A stretch of 51,840 bases of DNA, taken from positions 1 through 51,840 of the forward strand of contig DFBX01000023.1 in the NCBI GenBank assembly GCA_002366795.1, in the 5' to 3' direction. The notes beneath the pieces are model-generated. The model did no database searches. It worked only from the letters and a program-made list of their open reading frames with translations, and was not told the DNA's origin. This stretch comes from Rhodobacteraceae bacterium UBA3069 (GTDB lineage Bacteria; Pseudomonadota; Alphaproteobacteria; Rhodobacterales; Rhodobacteraceae). Both the position numbers and the translations under genes were made by a program. Shown piece by piece: positions 8,597-15,785 of this stretch; within the stretch, counting starts at the first letter, position 1, and each line of letters begins with the position of its first letter.

Positions 8597-9343
8597 TCAG
8601 ATTTTCCAGCCAGAGTGCAGGCAGGCGATGCCCATGGTCAGATTGCGGTATTTCGCATTCTCGAATCCGGCGGCGCGCACCATGCTTAGAAAGGTGTCTT
8701 GGTCGGGGAATTTGCGGATAGATTCGACCAGATATTGATAGCTGTCGCGGTCGCCAGCGATCATCTGGCCCATCCGGGGAATGATGTTGAACGAATACAG
8801 GTCATAGACCTTCTGCATCATGGCGTTGGGTATCTGCGAAAATTCCAGAACCATCAGGCGGCCGCCGGGTTTCAGCACGCGATACGCCTCGTTCAGCGCC
8901 TGTTGGGGGCGGGTGACGTTACGGATGCCAAAGGAAATCGTGTAGGTGTCAAAGGTATTCGCCTCGAACGGCAGTGCCATCGCATCGCCCACGACCCAAT
9001 CCAGACTGTCGGCCATGCTTTCCGCTTCGGCCCGTTTGCGGCCTTCGACCAGCATCGGTTCGGTCAGGTCCAGCACGGTGGCATGGGCGCGGCCAGCGCG
9101 TTTGAGATACCGGAAAGAGATGTCGCCAGTCCCACCCGCGACATCCAGCAACCGTGTGCCGGGGCGCGGGACCAGCCAATCCATCATCGCGTCCTTCCAG
9201 ATGCGGTGAATGCCCATACTCATCGCATCGTTCATCACATCGTATTTCGACGCGACAGAGCCGAAAACGCCTTGGACTTTGCCTGCTTTTTCAGATTCGG
9301 GGATGTCGGTGAACCCGAAATGCGTGGTGTTTTCTTCGGTCAT
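8597..9343 (-). CDS. ubiE: Demethylmenaquinone/ubiquinone C-methyltransferase
   Basis: A 248-residue class I SAM-dependent methyltransferase that performs the C-methylation step of ubiquinone (and menaquinone) synthesis. The SAM-binding glycine motif DVAGGTGDIS is at residues 67-76, and the UbiE signature SFGIRNVTR follows around 155. FGFTDIPESEKAGKVQGVFGSVASKYDVMND at the N-terminus is typical of alphaproteobacterial UbiE. It is the first gene of the ubiE-ubiB operon and divergent from mutM across 124 bp. Confidence 0.96.
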   Translation of the reverse strand: MTEENTTHFGFTDIPESEKAGKVQGVFGSVASKYDVMNDAMSMGIHRIWKDAMMDWLVPRPGTRLLDVAGGTGDISFRYLKRAGRAHATVLDLTEPMLVEGRKRAEAESMADSLDWVVGDAMALPFEANTFDTYTISFGIRNVTRPQQALNEAYRVLKPGGRLMVLEFSQIPNAMMQKVYDLYSFNIIPRMGQMIAGDRDSYQYLVESIRKFPDQDTFLSMVRAAGFENAKYRNLTMGIACLHSGWKI

Positions 9344-9375
9344 GTGATGCTCGTCCGTCTGTAATCGTGCCTGCT

Positions 9376-9402
9376 ATACCCTATGTGTTCCAGATAGGGT
9401 AT
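9376..9402. repeat. Inverted repeat in ubiE-mutM promoter region
   Basis: ATACCCTAT / ATAGGGTAT, a perfect 9-bp inverted repeat with a 9-nt spacer, in the divergent promoter region. The symmetry and spacing fit a dimeric regulator's operator overlapping the ubiE promoter, but no regulator is identified. Confidence 0.4.
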
Positions 9403-9467
9403 GCGTCCTTTGAGACGAGGGGAAATCGGCGTGACATTCAAGCAAGTGAACAACGGCGGGGTGCAAC

Positions 9468-10319
9468 ATGCCTGAGTTGCCCGAGGTCGAGACCGTGCGC
9501 CGGGGGTTGCTGGGCGCCATGGAAGGCGCGGTGATCGCCCGCGCCGATGTGAATCGCCCCGATCTGCGCTGGCCTTTCCCTGACCGCATGGCCGAACGGC
9601 TGACCGGTCAGCGGGTCGAGGCGCTGCGCCGTCGGTCGAAATATATCCTCTGCGATCTTTCCTCGGGCGAGACCTTGTTGATTCATCTTGGCATGTCCGG
9701 GCGGATGACCGTGTCGGGCGATCCCTTGGGCCAGTTCGTGCATGACCATCCGATGCCTGAAAAACATGACCATGTGGTGTTTCACATGGATAATGGCGCG
9801 CGCATCACTTTCAACGACCCGCGCCGGTTCGGGGCGATGGATTTGCTGCCGACCGCCACGGTCGAGGCGCACAAACTGTTGGCCAATATCGGGCCGGAGC
9901 CATTTGGAAACGTGTTTGCGGAACCCTATCTTGTCGCCGCGATGAAAGGCCGGAACACACCAATCAAATCGGCGTTGCTAGATCAGCGCATCGTTGCAGG
10001 GTTGGGCAATATCTATGTCTGCGAGGCCCTTTTCCGCGCTGGCATTAATCCCAAACGCAAGGCGGGACAAATCAGCGCGGCGCGGATTGCCGACCTGGTC
10101 CCGATCATCCGCGACGTGCTGACCCAAGCGATCGCCGCAGGGGGCTCGTCGCTCAAGGATTTTCGGCAGGCGGACGGTGAGTTAGGCTATTTCCAGCATA
10201 GTTTCGACGTTTACGGCCGCGAGGGCGAACCGTGCGGCACACCCGGCTGCACATCGGTGGTTGAACGCATCGTGCAAAGCGGCAGGTCGAGCTTTTTCTG
10301 CCCCAAATGCCAGCGATGA
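9468..10319 (+). CDS. mutM: Formamidopyrimidine-DNA glycosylase
   Basis: A 283-residue Fpg/MutM that excises 8-oxoguanine and ring-opened purines and cuts the resulting AP site. The catalytic Pro2-Glu3 N-terminus (MPELPEVETVRRGL), the H2TH-region sequence DQRIVAGLGNIYVCEALFRAGI and the C-terminal four-cysteine zinc finger (Cys-x4-Cys ... Cys-x2-Cys, ending FFCPKCQR) are all present, so the enzyme should be active. It lies 88 bp upstream of the enoyl-CoA hydratase gene, the order also seen in related genomes. Confidence 0.96.
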   Translation: MPELPEVETVRRGLLGAMEGAVIARADVNRPDLRWPFPDRMAERLTGQRVEALRRRSKYILCDLSSGETLLIHLGMSGRMTVSGDPLGQFVHDHPMPEKHDHVVFHMDNGARITFNDPRRFGAMDLLPTATVEAHKLLANIGPEPFGNVFAEPYLVAAMKGRNTPIKSALLDQRIVAGLGNIYVCEALFRAGINPKRKAGQISAARIADLVPIIRDVLTQAIAAGGSSLKDFRQADGELGYFQHSFDVYGREGEPCGTPGCTSVVERIVQSGRSSFFCPKCQR

Positions 10320-10407
10320 CAGCAAGGCAAGGCCAAAGATAACTTGATCCATGGTCTTACATCGGTAATCAATCGGGCCTGACTGATAACAAGCGAAAGC
10401 AGAATTC

Positions 10408-11184
10408 ATGGCCTATGAGACGATCATCGTCGAAATAGAAGACCACATCGCCCTTGTGAAACTGAACCGCCCGGATGCGTTGAATGCGCTGAACGGCCAG
10501 TTGCTCAAGGAACTTGCAGAAGCACTCACCGCTGCGCAACAGAATGATAAGGTGCGCTGCATCGTCGTGACCGGCTCGGACAAGGCATTCGCCGCCGGGG
10601 CCGACATCAAGATGATGAGCGAGCAGAGTTTTGCCGATGTGTTTGCTGGCGATCTTTTCACCGCAGAAACGGACCAAATCCTGCGGGTGCGCAAACCGAT
10701 CGTCGCAGCGGTCGCGGGCTATGCCCTTGGCGGCGGTTGCGAGCTGGCGATGATGTGCGATTTCATTATCGCGGCGGATACGGCCAAGTTTGGCCAGCCC
10801 GAGATCAACCTTGGCGTCATCGCCGGGATTGGCGGCACCCAGCGTCTGACCCGTGCCATTGGCAAGGCCAAGGCGATGGATATGAACCTGACGGGCCGTT
10901 TCATGGACGCCGAAGAGGCGGAGCGTTCCGGCCTCGTGTCGCGCGTCGTGCCTTGCAAGGACCTGATGAAAGAGGCGATGGGCGCAGCCGGAAAGATCGC
11001 GGAAAAATCCATGATTGCCGTTATGGCAGCCAAGGAAGCGGTGAACCGTTCTTACGAGGTGCCGCTGCGCGAGGGGCTGCTGTTCGAACGCCGGCTGTTC
11101 AACTCCTTGTTTGCGACTGAGGACCAGAAAGAGGGTATGGCCGCTTTCATGGAAAAGCGCAGCCCGCAGTTCCGCGACCGATAA
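10408..11184 (+). CDS. Enoyl-CoA hydratase (crotonase family)
   Basis: A 258-residue crotonase. It hydrates trans-2-enoyl-CoA in fatty-acid or amino-acid breakdown. Both catalytic glutamates are at the expected 20-residue spacing (Glu112 in GGGCELAMMCD and Glu132 in GQPEINLGVIAGIGGTQRL), and the CoA/oxyanion segment AFAAGADIKMM is present. It is most like the short-chain enoyl-CoA hydratase that sits beside rpsT-dnaA in many Rhodobacteraceae. Here a strong terminator and then the accessory block follow it instead. Confidence 0.94.
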   Translation: MAYETIIVEIEDHIALVKLNRPDALNALNGQLLKELAEALTAAQQNDKVRCIVVTGSDKAFAAGADIKMMSEQSFADVFAGDLFTAETDQILRVRKPIVAAVAGYALGGGCELAMMCDFIIAADTAKFGQPEINLGVIAGIGGTQRLTRAIGKAKAMDMNLTGRFMDAEEAERSGLVSRVVPCKDLMKEAMGAAGKIAEKSMIAVMAAKEAVNRSYEVPLREGLLFERRLFNSLFATEDQKEGMAAFMEKRSPQFRDR

Positions 11185-11201
11185 GTCGCGCGTTACAAAT
11201 T

Positions 11202-11234
11202 AAAAAGGCGGTACCCGAGGGTGCCGCCTTTTTT
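11202..11234. terminator. Bidirectional intrinsic terminator
   Basis: AAAAAGGCGGTACCC - GAG - GGTGCCGCCTTTTTT: GC-rich stem with A/T tails on both sides, placed between the convergent enoyl-CoA hydratase and polysaccharide-export genes, so it can end both transcripts. It also marks the left edge of the accessory block. Confidence 0.92.
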
Positions 11235-11248
11235 GTCCGGTGGTCGGA

Positions 11249-12358
11249 TCAATTGGCCAGTTGGTTCGAAAGACCCACGGTGGACCCGATCAGGCCAAAG
11301 ATTGTGCGTGCGGCATTCACCGGCGATTCCGTGGCTAGGACGGTGTCCTTGGGGTTGACCTGGAACTTGCGCGCGGCAAACAACCCGTCCGCCGAAGTCA
11401 GGTCGAAGGTGAACACCACGTAAGGCATGTCCGGTCCCTTGCCGTCGCTGCGCATCTGGCGCGGCGCATATTCCCGCAGCACCAGAACGCCCTTGGGGTT
11501 GGCGCGGGTATCGGCCAGCCCGCCCATCATCGAAACGGCCTCGATCGCGGTGATGTCTTCTTTTTCGAAATAGACCAGCTGCTCTTCGCCAGCCGCACCA
11601 AGCGCCGAGAAATAGCGGTCATCTTCTTGCACCAACAGTTTGTCATTGCCGCGAAGTGTGACGTTTTTCGAGGCATCCGCGAACAGGCGCTCAGACCGGA
11701 TTTCATAGGTTTTCGACCCACGGATCAGCCGAACCAGCGGATTGCGCAGCGCGGTCGATATGCCGCCACCCTGCGCGATCAGCGACAGGACAGTGGTGTT
11801 GCGATCTGGCAGCGGGTAGGCGCCGGGCTTGGTCACGCCGGACACCAGATCGACCGAATTGTTCTTGCCGGGCTGGTGGATCACCTGCACCTGCGCCGAG
11901 GCGATAATCGGCTCCAATGCGGTTTGAATGCGCGAACGGGCCTGACTCTCGGTCAGGCCGTTGACCACGATTTCGTCCAGATAAGGCACGAAAATGGTGC
12001 CTGATGGAGAAACAGTGATGCCCTGCATTGCCACGGCGCGCTCTGCCTCGCCGGTCAACAGAGAGTTTTCAGTGCTGTCCCAGATCACCAGATCGACCTT
12101 GTCGCCCGCGCGGATCACGTTGGAAGCGGGGCCCCGGCTGTTGCCCAGCCAATGATAGCTGCCGCCCCAACCAGTCACAGGCCAAGATTGGATCTCGGCC
12201 AGATTGGCGCGGGTGACGGGCATGACGGAAAAGGTTGGCTCTTCCTTGTTCTGCTCGCGCAGCACTTCGGTATTGATCGCAGCGCCGCGCGGCAGGGCGC
12301 ATGCGGATACAAAAATCATGCAGAGAAGGGCAAGGCCCAACCTTGTGGTCCGGTGCAT
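11249..12358 (-). CDS. Wza/KpsD-type polysaccharide export lipoprotein
   Basis: A 369-residue outer-membrane export protein. The lipobox FVSAC (lipidated Cys20) follows a short hydrophobic signal. The Poly_export domain runs from about residue 80 (VIRAGDKVDLVIWD ... GTIFVPYLDEIVVNGLTESQARSRIQTAL), followed by SLBB-type beta-grasp repeats (VDLVSGVTKPGAYPLPD, LVYFEKEDITAIEAVSMMGGL). Such proteins form the ring through which capsule or exopolysaccharide crosses the outer membrane. It is the natural partner of the KpsM/T/E-like genes 20 kb away. It stands alone on the minus strand and ends at the bidirectional terminator. Confidence 0.9.
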   Translation of the reverse strand: MHRTTRLGLALLCMIFVSACALPRGAAINTEVLREQNKEEPTFSVMPVTRANLAEIQSWPVTGWGGSYHWLGNSRGPASNVIRAGDKVDLVIWDSTENSLLTGEAERAVAMQGITVSPSGTIFVPYLDEIVVNGLTESQARSRIQTALEPIIASAQVQVIHQPGKNNSVDLVSGVTKPGAYPLPDRNTTVLSLIAQGGGISTALRNPLVRLIRGSKTYEIRSERLFADASKNVTLRGNDKLLVQEDDRYFSALGAAGEEQLVYFEKEDITAIEAVSMMGGLADTRANPKGVLVLREYAPRQMRSDGKGPDMPYVVFTFDLTSADGLFAARKFQVNPKDTVLATESPVNAARTIFGLIGSTVGLSNQLAN

Positions 12359-12564
12359 AATGCTCCCCCCAGAGCGATGTCAGCGTTCCATCCCTTTTAC
12401 CGTCCTGTGCCAACGGAACCAGCCTTAATTTGCCATCTGGCGCCCTCCGGGGCGGAAATCGTGGTTAACAAACCATTGATCCGCGGTTCTGCGTGGTCAG
12501 GAATGAGAGAGCCTTTTGCCGGACCTTGATCCCGATCCACACCAGCACGCGGGAATCTCCTTTC

Positions 12565-13641
12565 ATGTCCGACAGTTCCAATATTCTGAACCTTCCGTTT
12601 CTTCTGCCCAGCCAGGCACAGAAACACGTCACGCATAACGAAGCCCTGCGCGTTCTTGATGCGCTGGTCCAAATGAGCGTGGTTTCGACCACGTTGAATA
12701 CCCCCCCGGCCGAACCGGAAGAGGGCGCATGTTTCATCCTTCCCGCCGGGGCGCTGGACGCATGGGCCGGGCAGGACAGCACCATCGCGGTACGCGACAA
12801 TGGTGCTTGGGCGTTCTTTGCCCCGAAAGCCGGCTGGCGGGCCTTTGTGAAGGATACCGGCGGAATGGTCGTGTTCGACGGCACCGATTGGGTGGCAATG
12901 GGTGTGCAGGATTTGCAGGCGGTTGATGCGCTGGGCATCGGGATGGAAACCGGCCCCGGAACCAGTTTCGCAGCCATGACCAATGACGCGCTTTGGACTG
13001 CGCTGGCCCTTGCCGATGGGGGCAATGGCAGCATCGTGCAGCGTATGAACAAGGAAACAGCGGGCAGTGACGCAGGCCTTGTGCTGCAAACGGGGTATCA
13101 AACCCGCGCCATCTTTGGCCTGTTCGGCTCCGATCAGACCCGCCTGTCCGTGACCCCGGACGGGACGAATTTTACCGATGCACTGACGATTGATGCGGCC
13201 ACCGGCATCGCCGAGTTGCCGGCGTTGCCCCGGTTCAAGGCGTTGACGAATTACGACAATTACGCCGCCGCCGATACTTGGGTGAAAATCGGAATCAACA
13301 GTGCCGACTATAACGATCAGGGCGCTTTTAATGCGGCGACGAGCCTGTTTACGGCGCCGGTTGCGGGCACCTACGTGGTGGGCGCTTCGCTGCTGTTCAA
13401 GGTTGATCATGCCAATCCGGTCTTCATGCGCGGGCGTCTGGTCAAGAATGGCACTGATCAGATCGACGGCACCTTTGGCGAGGTATCGGGCCCCCATGTC
13501 GATCAGGCGACGGTGCTGCACCTGCAGACGCTGGTTGCGCTTGGTGCGGGGGAAACGGTCGAGCTTCAGGGTTATTTCCGCGGCGACTATGCCTATTTCG
13601 CAGCCGACGGGACGACGTTCTACGGCTACAAGGTCGGCTGA
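12565..13641 (+). CDS. DUF2793 protein with C1q-like C-terminus
   Basis: A 358-residue protein. The first 200 residues match the DUF2793 type seen in phage/GTA-like and surface proteins of alphaproteobacteria (NILNLPFLLPSQAQKHVTHNEALRVLDALVQ). The last 130 (about 225-358) look like a C1q/TNF-like jelly-roll: AFNAATSLFTAPVAGTYVVGASL and a closing Phe-Tyr-Gly-Tyr strand. This suggests a trimeric, surface-displayed or fibre-like binding protein. There is no signal peptide. The start follows the MSDSSNILN consensus; the ribosome site is weak. It is divergent from the export lipoprotein and followed by a clear terminator. The role is unknown; carbohydrate binding is possible. Confidence 0.75.
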   Translation: MSDSSNILNLPFLLPSQAQKHVTHNEALRVLDALVQMSVVSTTLNTPPAEPEEGACFILPAGALDAWAGQDSTIAVRDNGAWAFFAPKAGWRAFVKDTGGMVVFDGTDWVAMGVQDLQAVDALGIGMETGPGTSFAAMTNDALWTALALADGGNGSIVQRMNKETAGSDAGLVLQTGYQTRAIFGLFGSDQTRLSVTPDGTNFTDALTIDAATGIAELPALPRFKALTNYDNYAAADTWVKIGINSADYNDQGAFNAATSLFTAPVAGTYVVGASLLFKVDHANPVFMRGRLVKNGTDQIDGTFGEVSGPHVDQATVLHLQTLVALGAGETVELQGYFRGDYAYFAADGTTFYGYKVG

Positions 13642-13699
13642 TCGCAACCTTGGGTTCTGGACGCGCGGCGCGGCCCGCATTACCATGATCGCAACTGGC

Positions 13700-13730
13700 A
13701 AAAGCCGGGTGGACCAACCGCCCGGCTTTT
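13700..13730 (+). terminator. Intrinsic terminator after DUF2793 gene
   Basis: AAAAGCCGGG / CCCGGCTTTT, 10-bp stem with an 11-nt loop, ending in four T, 58 bp after the stop. Confidence 0.85.
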
Positions 13731-13759
13731 CCATGTGCAATCGGTAGGGTGGAGCGAAA

Positions 13760-14785
13760 ATGCGGGTTATTGTTCATGCGGGGATGCCCAAGACCGGGTC
13801 CAGCGCAATTCAGGCCAGCATGAGCCAGCTGGATGCGCCGGGCCTGGCGTATCTGCCATCGCCCGGACTGAACCCCGGCCCGGTTCTGGCGACGCTTTTC
13901 GAGGATCGCCCCGAGCAACATCGCGCCTTTGCCTTCCGTCCCAATCCTGCTGCCGCGGTCGAAAATATCCGTGCGAAATGGCTGCCTCAGATCGAAGAGG
14001 CGCTTTCGGAAAACGGGGCCGAGACGGTGCTGGTTTCATCCGAGCGGATTTTCAACGTCCCTCCCGAGGTCAAGCAGCGGATGCACGATTTCTTTGCCGC
14101 GCGGCGGGCGGATGTGTCCTGCATCGTTTATGTGCGCCCGGCGGCATCCTACCTGTCATCGGCATTTCAACAGAACGCGGCGGCCGGTGATGGGCCGCTT
14201 GCGCTGGATAAGGTCTGGCCGCGTTATCGTCAGCGAATCGGGGCGCTGGACAGGGCCTTTGGCCGGGGCAAGGTGGATGCGGTGAAGTTCGATCGCGCCT
14301 GTCTGCACGGTGGCGACGCGGTGCTGGATTTCGCCCATCGGATCGGCGTGCATATGCCCGAGGACAAGCTGGTCAACGTCAACGAATCCCGTCCGCTACA
14401 GGCCATCGCGGTGCTGTATGCCATCCGACGCCTGCGCGAGGATGGGGCGAAACTGCCGCGTCTTGCGCCGCGCGACCAGGCGGACCTGTCCACCACGCTG
14501 GCCGCGTTGGGTGCAGACAAGTTCTCGCTTGCGCCGGCGTTGATCGAGCCCGTGATGGCGCAATTCTCCGACGATCTGGCATGGATCGAGGAACGTCTTG
14601 GCCAGCCGATGGGCGAAATGCCCAAAGCGACAGGGAACGCGATCGCATCGACCGACCAGTTGATGGACATCGCACGCGAACAGCGGCAGGCCTTGTCCGA
14701 ACTGCTGGCGGCAAACACCGAGGGGCAGGAGGGCGCATTGCCGCCCCATCTAGACCTGATGAAGCGGGTGCTTGCCCTGCTTTAA
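13760..14785 (+). CDS. Sulfotransferase-like protein
   Basis: A 341-residue cytoplasmic protein. The N-terminal HAGMPKTGSSAIQ (Lys11, Ser14) is a P-loop-like 5'-phosphosulfate loop of PAPS-dependent sulfotransferases. VYVRPAASYLSSAFQQ (Arg126, Ser133/134) corresponds to the 3'-phosphate loop. Together with LVSSERIF at about 91-98, the pattern matches the convergent neighbour at 14782-15780, so the two are diverged paralogues. A GGAGCGAA ribosome site precedes the ATG. The acceptor is unknown; the locus suggests a polysaccharide. The terminal 90 residues are helical and Ala-rich. Motif evidence only; another P-loop transferase is possible. Confidence 0.65.
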   Translation: MRVIVHAGMPKTGSSAIQASMSQLDAPGLAYLPSPGLNPGPVLATLFEDRPEQHRAFAFRPNPAAAVENIRAKWLPQIEEALSENGAETVLVSSERIFNVPPEVKQRMHDFFAARRADVSCIVYVRPAASYLSSAFQQNAAAGDGPLALDKVWPRYRQRIGALDRAFGRGKVDAVKFDRACLHGGDAVLDFAHRIGVHMPEDKLVNVNESRPLQAIAVLYAIRRLREDGAKLPRLAPRDQADLSTTLAALGADKFSLAPALIEPVMAQFSDDLAWIEERLGQPMGEMPKATGNAIASTDQLMDIAREQRQALSELLAANTEGQEGALPPHLDLMKRVLALL

Positions 14786-15780
14786 TCGCTGTTCCCGGCC
14801 TTCATTTCCTGAACTTCCTTCTCCAGCTTGCGCAGTTGAAGGGCTTGCCGAAGGGTGATTTCCACAAGGTAATCGATTGTGCGATTGCGCAGCGCCTCGG
14901 TGTCGATCTCTTTCGCGGCACGCGGCGCGGATTGCGTGAAATCCAACCCGAATGTGTCGCGAATAAACTCGAATGTCGGCATGTTTTCAGCGATTGCCTC
15001 GCTGGCACCCTCGGTCGAAAAACAGGTCTGAACCATGTTCTCCAACTTGTGCGGTTTGCCACGATTCACACTGAATACAGTGCCATTGAACCGGTCTGGC
15101 AGGACCGGCGTGGGGAAGCGGTCGTTGAACAGCGCCCGCAGCAAAATCTCGGCATTTTCGCTGCGTTCCTGCACGCGGCCCTCGGGCGGAGACAGATCAA
15201 AGCCGATCGTGGTCGCGAAATCCTGCACCACGTCCTTTTCCTTGCTATGTTCGCGCACGCTTAGTCGGTCGCCGAATTTTTCATGCCATTTGCGGGCCGG
15301 GTCATAGGCGTGAACCAGCCCCTGCACCTGCTGTTCGAACGACCGGATCGGGCCGGGCGGTCCCTTGTGGAACAGGCTCCATTGCGTGAATGCAGAGGGC
15401 AGCCATTGGTTGGGATCGCGGAAATACAGCACGAATTGCACATCTCCCAGTTCGGTGATCTGCTCAAAGAAAGGCGCGGCGCGGTCGAACAGTTCGAACA
15501 GAGATTCGTTTGACAGGATCATTGTGTCAAAGCCGAGCTCATTGGCCAGCGCTATGCAGGCCTCGTGAAACGCGCGGGCGCGCTGCTTGACCTCTTCTTC
15601 GGTGCCATCGAAAATTTCGCGGGATCTGGCAAAGCCGTTATATTTCTGGTCAGCGATGGAAAACCACATCCCAAGATAATGCGCGTTCTGCGCGGCCAGT
15701 TTTTCCTGGTTGTGTTGCAAGGCAAACTGGATCGAGCTGGTGCCGGTTTTGCCCATGCCGATGTGGAAAATATATTTCAT
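14782..15780 (-). CDS. Sulfotransferase-like protein
   Basis: A 332-residue P-loop sulfotransferase-like protein: FHIGMGKTGTSSIQ (Lys11, Thr14) as the phosphosulfate loop and FVLYFRDPNQWLPSAFTQW (Arg121, Ser129) as the 3'-phosphate loop. The intervening LSNESLFELF resembles the equivalent segment of the converging paralogue, with which it shares 4 bp at the 3' ends. The C-terminus is a charged helix. It lies 5 bp downstream of the large glycosyltransferase gene on the same strand, so it is probably co-transcribed with the epimerase and glycosyltransferase genes and acts on the same glycan. Confidence 0.68.
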   Translation of the reverse strand: MKYIFHIGMGKTGTSSIQFALQHNQEKLAAQNAHYLGMWFSIADQKYNGFARSREIFDGTEEEVKQRARAFHEACIALANELGFDTMILSNESLFELFDRAAPFFEQITELGDVQFVLYFRDPNQWLPSAFTQWSLFHKGPPGPIRSFEQQVQGLVHAYDPARKWHEKFGDRLSVREHSKEKDVVQDFATTIGFDLSPPEGRVQERSENAEILLRALFNDRFPTPVLPDRFNGTVFSVNRGKPHKLENMVQTCFSTEGASEAIAENMPTFEFIRDTFGLDFTQSAPRAAKEIDTEALRNRTIDYLVEITLRQALQLRKLEKEVQEMKAGNSD

Positions 15781-15785
15781 TTACG

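Noticed and set aside
12397..13740. 447-codon open frame antisense to the DUF2793 gene
   Set aside because: It is Arg/Gly/His-rich with no recognisable domain, while the plus strand has a clear DUF2793/C1q-like protein.
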